From contig CADBJU010000010.1 in the NCBI GenBank assembly GCA_902795045.1, forward strand, positions 1-54,347: 54,347 bases of DNA, read 5' to 3'. Positions 49,036 through 54,347 of this stretch are shown here, piece after piece (within the stretch, counting starts at the first letter, position 1; every line of letters begins with the position of its first letter). Origin of the DNA: Oscillospiraceae bacterium (GTDB lineage: Bacteria; Bacillota; Clostridia; Oscillospirales; Oscillospiraceae). The notes beneath the pieces were generated by a model, which was given only the letters and a program-made list of their open reading frames with translations, did not search any database and was not told the origin of the DNA. A program made the position numbers and the translations under genes.

Positions 49036-50385
49036 ATGAAAAAAATTCTTTCCCTTCTTCTTGTAGCTGCGATGTTCGCATCGCTCCTGTCGGTTTCCGC
49101 CATGGCGGACGACGGCACCACCATTGATTTTGACGGTGTCGGCGTGACCCTGACCATCCCCGACAGCTACTTTGACACCAACGGCATTCTCGACCCCAGC
49201 GAGGGTGAGGAGCTCGGCTACAACACCGGCTGGTTCTACCTCGACATGGGCTATGTCGCCATGACCCAGGACGAATATGAAGCCCTGCTGGACCAGGATG
49301 AGCTCACGGATGCAGACATCGCTCTGTACCGCAGCAGCCTCGGCACCCTGTTCTCCATCTATGCAGTGGCCGACGGCGCAAGCCTTGACGGCATGATCGA
49401 CATGCTGCGCAGCTACGGTCTGAACCTCGACACGAACAACCTCTCCAAGATCCACGAGGGCAACGGCTACACCTACTATCTGTACGACGATCCCACCGCC
49501 GCCGACGCCGGCAGCTTCCGCCCCGAATACAGCGCGGAGTTCCGCGCCCTGCAGGCCCACACCCAGCAGATCATCAGCAGCGCCAAATTCTATCCCCCCG
49601 TCAAGCCCTACGCCGATCTGGAGGGTAAGGCTCTGCACTTCACCACCACCGACATTAACGGCAACACCGTCACCAGCGAGGAGCTCTTCGGCAGCCACGA
49701 GATCACCATGCTCAACGTCTGGGCGAGCTGGTGCGGCCCCTGCATCGGTGAGCTGCAGGAACTGGAGGCCCTCAACGGCCGTCTGGCCGCGAAGAACGCC
49801 GCCGTTGTCGGCCTGCTCATCGACGGAGACGATCCCGACGCCGTTGAGACCGCCCGCCAGATCATGCGCGAGAAGGGCGTAACCTACACCGTGATACTGC
49901 CCCCCGACAACATCGACGATCTGTTCGAGATCAACGCCTACCCCACCACCTTCTTTGTGGGCAAGGACACCGCGCTGACCGGCTCTCCCGTTATCGGTGC
50001 GCAGGTCGATGTCTACGAATCCGCCGTTGACGGCCTGCTCAGCCGCAGCGCTGCGCCGACCAGACAGGCCGGCATCACCGCCGAGGCAGGCGCTGGGAAG
50101 GGTGCCGCCGACGCCGGTGTCACCGCAAACGACGCCGGTATGTACCGCATCTACGTTGCCGACGAGTCCGGCAAGCCCGTAGAGGGCGCTACGGTCCAGT
50201 TCTGCTCCGACAGCTCCTGCCTGCTGGGCAAGACCGACGCTCAGGGCCTTGCCTCCTTCGCCGAGCCCGAGGGCAACTACACCGTGCATATTCTGAAGGT
50301 CCCCGCAGAGTTTGAGAAGAACACCACCGAGTACACCATGCCCGGCACTTACAGCGACCTGAGTGTCGTGCTCAAGCTCAAGTAA
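49036..50385 (+). CDS. Secreted TlpA/ResA-like thioredoxin-fold protein
   Basis: A 449-residue exported protein. Signal peptide (MKKILSLLLVAAMFASLLSV then SAMADDG), an unrecognised N-terminal domain (about 25-185), a TlpA/ResA-type domain (about 190-345) with active-site Cys233-Gly-Pro-Cys236 in NVWASWCGPCIG and cis-Pro in AYPTTFFVG, a low-complexity Ala/Gly linker, then an Ig-like/carboxypeptidase-regulatory-like domain (AGMYRIYVADESGKPVEGATVQF). The signal peptide has no clear lipobox. It would reduce disulphides outside the membrane; no CcdA or other electron donor is adjacent. ATG 49036 with AGGAGGA upstream. Confidence 0.87.
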   Translation: MKKILSLLLVAAMFASLLSVSAMADDGTTIDFDGVGVTLTIPDSYFDTNGILDPSEGEELGYNTGWFYLDMGYVAMTQDEYEALLDQDELTDADIALYRSSLGTLFSIYAVADGASLDGMIDMLRSYGLNLDTNNLSKIHEGNGYTYYLYDDPTAADAGSFRPEYSAEFRALQAHTQQIISSAKFYPPVKPYADLEGKALHFTTTDINGNTVTSEELFGSHEITMLNVWASWCGPCIGELQELEALNGRLAAKNAAVVGLLIDGDDPDAVETARQIMREKGVTYTVILPPDNIDDLFEINAYPTTFFVGKDTALTGSPVIGAQVDVYESAVDGLLSRSAAPTRQAGITAEAGAGKGAADAGVTANDAGMYRIYVADESGKPVEGATVQFCSDSSCLLGKTDAQGLASFAEPEGNYTVHILKVPAEFEKNTTEYTMPGTYSDLSVVLKLK

Positions 50386-50400
50386 TTTCGTAAAACGGAC

Positions 50401-50437
50401 AGCCTCCCCGCGCTGAAGGGTGCAGGGAGGCTTTTTT
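50401..50437 (+). terminator. Intrinsic terminator of the TlpA-like gene
   Basis: AGCCTCCC (50401-50408) and GGGAGGCT (50425-50432) around a 16-nt loop, then a run of T. Confidence 0.85.
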
Positions 50438-50441
50438 CCGC

Positions 50442-50470
50442 TTTTCAAACGCGGAGCATTCTGCTATAAT
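50442..50470 (+). promoter_or_regulatory. Promoter of the GtrA-family gene
   Basis: TTTTCA (50442-50447), 17-bp spacer, perfect TATAAT (50465-50470), 36 bp before the start codon. Confidence 0.6.
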
Positions 50471-50505
50471 GCTTTCCAGTCTTCAAGCAAAAAGGGAGCA
50501 ACACA

Positions 50506-50931
50506 ATGGATAAGAAAAAGGAATTTTTCCGCGCGGTAAAATTCGCGCTGTTCTCCGCGTCGGCGGGGATCATCGAGCTTGCGGTCTTTGCCCTGCTCAA
50601 CGAGCTGCTGGGCCTGCCCTACTGGCTGTGCTATCTGGTGGCGCTCGTGGCCTCGGTGCTCTGGAACTTCACGCTCAACCGGAAGTTCACCTTCCAAAGC
50701 GCCAACAACGTCCCCAAGGCCATGCTGCAGGTGGCGCTGTTTTATGCCGTCTTCACGCCGCTGAGTACCCTGCTCGAACATTTTCTGACAGAGAAGCTGG
50801 GCTGGAACGAATACCTCGCCACCGGCATCAACATGGTCCTGAATCTCACGACGGAATACCTCTATGACCGCTTTGTGGTCTTCCGCGACAGCATCGACAC
50901 CAACGACCTGGCGCAGAAAAAACAGTCATGA
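50506..50931 (+). CDS. GtrA-family membrane protein
   Basis: A 141-residue protein with four transmembrane helices and the GtrA pattern: FALFSASAGIIELAVFALL, LVASVLWNFTLNRKFTF (conserved Asn/Lys/Phe cluster) and a closing EYLYDRFVVF. GtrA proteins are thought to flip polyprenyl-linked sugars across the membrane. ATG 50506 with AAGGGAG upstream. Monocistronic; no glycosyltransferase is adjacent. Confidence 0.88.
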   Translation: MDKKKEFFRAVKFALFSASAGIIELAVFALLNELLGLPYWLCYLVALVASVLWNFTLNRKFTFQSANNVPKAMLQVALFYAVFTPLSTLLEHFLTEKLGWNEYLATGINMVLNLTTEYLYDRFVVFRDSIDTNDLAQKKQS

Positions 50932-50974
50932 ACGAAAACGAGCTGTGAAGAAAACATCACAGCTCGTTTTCGTT
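50931..50974. terminator. Bidirectional terminator with 18-bp stem
   Basis: AACGAAAACGAGCTGTGA and TCACAGCTCGTTTTCGTT form a perfect stem with an 8-nt loop. The left arm begins at the last base of the GtrA stop codon; it serves the convergent zinc-ribbon gene as well. Confidence 0.9.
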
Positions 50975-50990
50975 TTGGGTTTTGCCCGCT

Positions 50991-51644
50991 TTACTTAGCC
51001 GGACGGCAGTAAACCGTCAGCTCCTTGGTATAGCCGGCGCAGGTGAGGGTGAGGGTTGCGGACTTGGGCAGGCTGCCGTCGTCGTGGCACTCGACATGCA
51101 CGGCGTAATCGTCCGTCCGCTCTACCGTGAGGATGCTCGGATTGCTGGACCTCCATTCGACCGCGAGTCCCTGGAGCGTCAGCGGCATGACCTGGACCGT
51201 CAGGTCGATCGGGTCATCCACCCAGATGGTGAAGTCCGTCTGGATCTCGGTGGTGAAGAACATGACGCGCAGGCCCTCGACCGTGGGCGTGGGCGTGGGA
51301 GGCGGCGTGGGAGGCTCTTCGATCGGCGGGATATACTCGGTCACGACCGGGGGTGTAATGACCGTCTGCTGCTGCTTTACGTCGGCCCCTTCGAGGCTGG
51401 TGGTGACCATGACGATCACGGCCAGCACGACGGCGGCAACCAGGATCAGGCCAAAAATGATCTGCCATTTGGTGTTTGTTTCTGCGCGCTCAAAGGCGGC
51501 GGTGCCCTTCACCGTCCCGGGCGTCGGGCTCGGGTTGCGGCTGCTCTGGGTTACCCGCCGGGTGCCGCAGTTGGGGCAGCGGCTGCGCATGGAAGAAAAG
51601 GTCTCGCCGCAGCGCCGACACTTTACTTCGGGGATCATGGGCAT
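50991..51644 (-). CDS. Zinc-ribbon membrane protein with Ig-like tail
   Basis: A 217-residue protein: N-terminal zinc ribbon (CRRCGETFSSMRSRCPNCGTR), a Ser/Pro linker, one transmembrane helix (IIFGLILVAAVVLAVIVMV), a Pro/Thr-rich stalk (PPTPPPTPTPT) and an external beta domain resembling Big2/Ig-like folds (LAVEWRSSNPSILTVE). No catalytic residues are evident. Start at ATG 51644 with GGAGGAACC upstream. Function unknown; perhaps links a cytoplasmic signal to the wall. Confidence 0.78.
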   Translation of the reverse strand: MPMIPEVKCRRCGETFSSMRSRCPNCGTRRVTQSSRNPSPTPGTVKGTAAFERAETNTKWQIIFGLILVAAVVLAVIVMVTTSLEGADVKQQQTVITPPVVTEYIPPIEEPPTPPPTPTPTVEGLRVMFFTTEIQTDFTIWVDDPIDLTVQVMPLTLQGLAVEWRSSNPSILTVERTDDYAVHVECHDDGSLPKSATLTLTCAGYTKELTVYCRPAK

Positions 51645-51696
51645 ACGGGTTCCTCCGTTCTGTCTCAATTCCAAGAGGGCATTTTGGTACGCGTAG

Positions 51697-51725
51697 ATAA
51701 TACATCTAAATTGTCTTTTCGTCAA
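51697..51725 (-). promoter_or_regulatory. Promoter of the zinc-ribbon gene
   Basis: On the minus strand TTGACG (51725-51720), 17-bp spacer, TATTAT (51702-51697). Confidence 0.6.
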
Positions 51726-51737
51726 GACTTGTCATGC

Positions 51738-51932
51738 CCTGCCGCGCTTTTTTTGCGCCATTTTTGGTGCAAATTCCCCACTTTGCCGGTTATTGTCCCA
51801 CACATTCCCGCCCTTTCTCTCCGTGAAAGCCCAAAACGGGTTTTCTTTCCCACAAATGCCCCGGTGTGGGAAAATGTTGTTTTGTGCCCCAGGCGGCATT
51901 TGTAAAATGGCCGCGCCCCTGCCGCGCTTTTT
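51738..51932. repeat. Short repeats in divergent intergenic gap
   Basis: The 350-bp gap between the zinc-ribbon and ATPase-CYTH genes holds a 16-nt direct repeat, CCCTGCCGCGCTTTTT, at 51738-51753 and 51917-51932, and a 9-bp inverted repeat TTTCCCACA/TGTGGGAAA at 51846-51873. Possible operator elements; nothing coding was seen. Confidence 0.6.
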
Positions 51933-51934
51933 CG

Positions 51935-51963
51935 TTGAAAAAAGACGGCGGGCATGGTAAAAT
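51935..51963 (+). promoter_or_regulatory. Promoter of the ATPase-CYTH gene
   Basis: TTGAAA (51935-51940), 17-bp spacer, TAAAAT (51958-51963). A TATAAT at 51969-51974 is an alternative -10. Confidence 0.55.
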
Positions 51964-51994
51964 ACCGGTATAATTATTTAGGAGGGCTGTTCCC

Positions 51995-53095
51995 ATGGCC
52001 AAGCAGATCACCCGCATTGTCCTGACCGGCGGCCCCGCCGCGGGCAAGACCACGCTCATCAGCCGCATCCTCAAGGAATTCAAAAGCGACGACGGCTGGA
52101 AGGTCATCACCATTCCCGAGACTGCGACCGAGCTGATCTCCGGCTTCGGTATCGGCCCCTTCCCCAACTGCATGTCCATGGAGGACTTCCAGTATTATGT
52201 GGTGGGCGACCAGCTGCACAAGGAGCAGCTCGCACTCAAGGCCGCCCGGGCCGTGCCGGAGGAGAAGGTGCTCATCGTCTATGACCGCGCCATCTTTGAC
52301 GACAAGGCCTACGTTTCGGACGAGTTTTTCACGAAGCTTCTGGCCCACTTCGGCAAGACCGAGACCGAGATCATGTCCCACTACGACGCGGTGCTGCATC
52401 TGGTGACCTGCGCCAAGGGGGCCGAGTATGCCTACAACTACGGCAATGCCGCCCGCTACGAGAGCATCGAGGACGCCCGCAAAGCCGACGACAACACCCT
52501 GCGCGCCTGGAGCGCCCATCACGCCCTGTACGTGATTGACAACTCCGTGGACTTTGAGGACAAAATCAACCGCGCAGTTGCCCAGATCTACCGCATCCTG
52601 GGCCAGAGCGCGCCGGAGCCCGGCAAGCGCAAGTATCTGATCCGCATGCCCGACCGGGGTGAGCTGAGCCGCAAGTACGGCGCGGTGCCCATCGAGATGA
52701 TGCAGACCTATCTGCTCTCCTCCGACCCGGAGATCGAGCGGCGCATCCGCCAGCAGTCGACCCTCGGCGACCAGATGTTCTTCTACACCACCAAGCGCGT
52801 GGGCGAGGACGGCACCCGCTGGGTGACCGAGCGGCCCATCTCCGAGAAGGACTACGTGACCTACCTCATGGAGGCGGACCTGAGTCTGAGAAGCGTGCGC
52901 AAGCTCAAGTACCGCTTCGAATACAACGGGCACCGCATGGAGCTGGACGTGTACCCCTTTGCAAGCGACAAGGCCATCTTCTTTGTCTACGGTTCCGATC
53001 CCGCAGAGCTGCCGCCGGAGATCGAGGTCCTCCGCGATGTCACGGGCGACCCATACTACAAAAACAGGGCGTTTGCGGACAGGCAAAGTTTGTGA
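51995..53095 (+). CDS. P-loop ATPase-CYTH fusion protein
   Basis: A 366-residue two-domain protein. The N-terminal AAA_28/NadR-like P-loop domain (about 1-205) has LTGGPAAGKTTLISRIL and VLIVYDRAIFDDKAYV; the C-terminal half (about 208-345) resembles a CYTH/triphosphate tunnel enzyme with alternating charged residues in strands (KRKYLIRMPD, EIERRIRQQS, TKRVGEDGTRWVTERPIS, LKYRFEYNGHRMELDVY). CYTH enzymes bind triphosphates and metal in a beta barrel; the fusion suggests ATP- or polyphosphate-linked signalling or repair. ATG 51995 with GGAGGG upstream. Substrate unknown. Confidence 0.8.
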   Translation: MAKQITRIVLTGGPAAGKTTLISRILKEFKSDDGWKVITIPETATELISGFGIGPFPNCMSMEDFQYYVVGDQLHKEQLALKAARAVPEEKVLIVYDRAIFDDKAYVSDEFFTKLLAHFGKTETEIMSHYDAVLHLVTCAKGAEYAYNYGNAARYESIEDARKADDNTLRAWSAHHALYVIDNSVDFEDKINRAVAQIYRILGQSAPEPGKRKYLIRMPDRGELSRKYGAVPIEMMQTYLLSSDPEIERRIRQQSTLGDQMFFYTTKRVGEDGTRWVTERPISEKDYVTYLMEADLSLRSVRKLKYRFEYNGHRMELDVYPFASDKAIFFVYGSDPAELPPEIEVLRDVTGDPYYKNRAFADRQSL

Positions 53096-53110
53096 TCGAC
53101 GAAACAAGGA

Positions 53111-53250
53111 GCTGTGAAAAAGGTCCCCTTCATCAAGAACACAGTAATATCAACACCGTAGGGGCCGACGCCCTCGGCGGCCCGGCAGAGAGAATCCTGA
53201 ATAACACATGGGCGTCGGCCCCTACACTGTCAATTGACTTTTTTCACAGC
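53111..53250. repeat. Palindromic repeat type B, copy 2
   Basis: Outer arms GCTGTGAAAAA (53111-53121) and TTTTTCACAGC (53240-53250) enclose the 27-nt type B end (53158-53184, identical to 21983-22009) and a partial inverted copy, GGGCGTCGGCCCCTAC (53210-53225). Lies between two convergent genes. Confidence 0.8.
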
Positions 53251-53272
53251 CCCTTGCTTTTTCTGTATGGAT

Positions 53273-54347
53273 TCATCCGACGCTGATAAAGGTGAAGCTG
53301 TCTCCGGTGACATTCTGCGCCGCCGTGCCGGGGAAGCCAAAGATCGTCAGCCCGCTCATGCCCGCGAACGCGTCATCCGCAATGGCGGTCACAGTGGGTG
53401 GGATAAAGATGGATGCAAAGGTGTCATTCGCAAAAGCCTGCGCTCCGATCTCCGTCAGGCCTGTGGGAAGAACGAGATCAATTTTGATCGGGAGGTATAT
53501 CGTGGCGTTGTTCCCGGGTACTTCGGTGAACAAATCAAGATTCAATCCTGAGAAATAACTGTCCGGATCGACGGTGTCTTCAACATCAATGCGCCCGTCG
53601 CCGGAATAGGTGCCGCCGTCGATCACGAGGCGCGGGTTGCTGCCGATGCGATTCCTCAAACTCATATAACCGTTGTTCTCAAGCGTGCCCCCGACTGTGG
53701 CAACACTGTTGTCCATCAGATGCATCTGCCCCTTTGTGATCGTGAGCTTCGCGTCTTCGGGAATGTTGAGCCGGTCATGTGTCTTGACCCAGCCGTTTTC
53801 ACCCACCTTGAGCTCACAGCCCGAGGCGAGCGAAAGGCCGTTGGTGTTCAGTTCGCCGTAGATTTCAGAGACGGCAGCATTTTGGGAGTTGCTGTGATTT
53901 TCAATAAACACATTGCCGCCGTTTCCGTTATTGGCGAGCAGCGCGTCCTGGGCGAGGTAAATGGAACCGCCCCGGTCGGCGTTGACGCGGATCTCCGCCT
54001 TATGTCTGAAAACGTTTTTCCCGCTCAGCTCCCACGGAAATTCGATCCTGATGTCTCCGACAAATCTGTCGTCCAGACCGTTCACGACAGTGATCGCCTC
54101 GGCGGCCTGCTCGTTCGTCTGCGGTGAGAACAGCAGGTTGGTCTTCACGTTCCCATGGGTCACGATCACATTGGGATCGGGCAGGACCCCTTCCGCCGGG
54201 AAGATATTGAAGCACTCACCGAGGACCTTCACCGTGCCGCCGTTTGTATTGAGCTTGTTGTTGACACGGAAGGTGCCGCCGTCAAGCGCAACGCTGCCGC
54301 CCAGGTCCAGGCTCTGGATCTCCGCAATGCCGGAAGAGCTGAAGGTA
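53273..54347 (-). CDS. BspA-like surface protein, 5' end outside window
   Basis: The frame is open to the window edge, so only the C-terminal 358 or so residues are seen. The upstream part is repetitive beta-rich sequence with many Gly/Asn (GGTFRVNN, GGSIYLAQDALLANNGNG, SNPRLVIDGGTYSGDG), like a right-handed beta-helix. The end is a BspA-type leucine-rich repeat (LPTGLTEIGAQAFAN, IPPTVTAIADDAFAG). Probably secreted or wall-attached and involved in adhesion. No sortase motif or anchor at the C-terminus, which ends FTFISVG. A GTG at 54232 is internal, not the start. Confidence 0.78.
   Translation of the reverse strand, partial: TFSSSGIAEIQSLDLGGSVALDGGTFRVNNKLNTNGGTVKVLGECFNIFPAEGVLPDPNVIVTHGNVKTNLLFSPQTNEQAAEAITVVNGLDDRFVGDIRIEFPWELSGKNVFRHKAEIRVNADRGGSIYLAQDALLANNGNGGNVFIENHSNSQNAAVSEIYGELNTNGLSLASGCELKVGENGWVKTHDRLNIPEDAKLTITKGQMHLMDNSVATVGGTLENNGYMSLRNRIGSNPRLVIDGGTYSGDGRIDVEDTVDPDSYFSGLNLDLFTEVPGNNATIYLPIKIDLVLPTGLTEIGAQAFANDTFASIFIPPTVTAIADDAFAGMSGLTIFGFPGTAAQNVTGDSFTFISVG

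Noticed and set aside
54230-54232. GTG as start codon of the right-edge surface protein
   Set aside because: The same frame continues open with matching repetitive composition to the window edge, so the true start is outside.

Overview
The window is a GC-rich stretch of chromosome, most likely from an anaerobic, gut-type Clostridia (Firmicutes; probably Oscillospirales/Ruminococcaceae-like). The grounds are T-box leaders, strong GGAGG ribosome binding sites with occasional GTG/TTG starts, a ferredoxin-dependent 2-oxoacid oxidoreductase, GH94 phosphorolysis, TRAP and sugar ABC systems, and abundant palindromic intergenic repeats. The genus is inferred, not proven. I see no transposase, phage, CRISPR, rRNA or tRNA gene.

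Region 1 (127-9704, minus strand) is a xylan/xylo-oligosaccharide block: FucI-type isomerase, xylulokinase, GH3 glycosidase, GH43 beta-xylosidase, acetyl-xylan-esterase-like hydrolase and a GPH-family sugar symporter. Region 2 (9755-17311) holds two Gfo/Idh/MocA oxidoreductases, a DUF6379 protein, two sugar-isomerase-like TIM barrels, a GH35/DUF5597 glycosidase and a divergent Crp/Fnr-type regulator. The DUF6379 + TIM-barrel + oxidoreductase set matches known C-glycoside (C-C bond) deglycosylation systems. Two copies of a palindrome, AGTGACA-N2-TGTCACT, sit upstream of the oxidoreductase operon and of the GH35 gene, each centred about 41.5 bp upstream of the predicted start. They are the predicted operators of the regulator.

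Region 3 (17417-20452) is a TrpXYZ-like ABC transporter preceded by what looks like a complete ribosome-mediated attenuator. A 19-residue leader peptide with six tyrosine codons (MTGRRIAYAYSYYSYYRFR) is followed by mutually exclusive 1:2, 2:3 and 3:4 helices and a U-tract terminator. This is the most striking regulatory object in the window. After an LCP-family gene and a nested repeat, region 4 (22192-30288) is a cello-oligosaccharide locus: GH5, sugar ABC permeases and binding protein, LacI regulator, and a divergent GH94 cellobiose phosphorylase, with a shared AAACGATTA motif just downstream of both divergent promoters.

Region 5 (30367-42873, minus strand) is branched-chain amino acid metabolism. 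An apparent isoleucine T-box precedes an HTH-cupin-acyl-CoA-ligase fusion and a P-loop ATPase, a four-subunit VOR-type oxidoreductase, an omega-amidase-like nitrilase and a branched-chain aminotransferase. Being T-box controlled, the set may run in the biosynthetic (reductive carboxylation) direction. An apparent leucine T-box precedes a LeuA-like protein whose catalytic metal ligands are missing, and a TIM-barrel/acyl-CoA-ligase fusion whose barrel has also lost metal ligands. Region 6 (43014-54347) carries an amidohydrolase, a TRAP transporter with a cupin, an SGNH hydrolase, a TlpA-like secreted thioredoxin protein, GtrA, a zinc-ribbon membrane protein, an ATPase-CYTH fusion and the 3' part of a BspA-like surface protein cut by the window edge.
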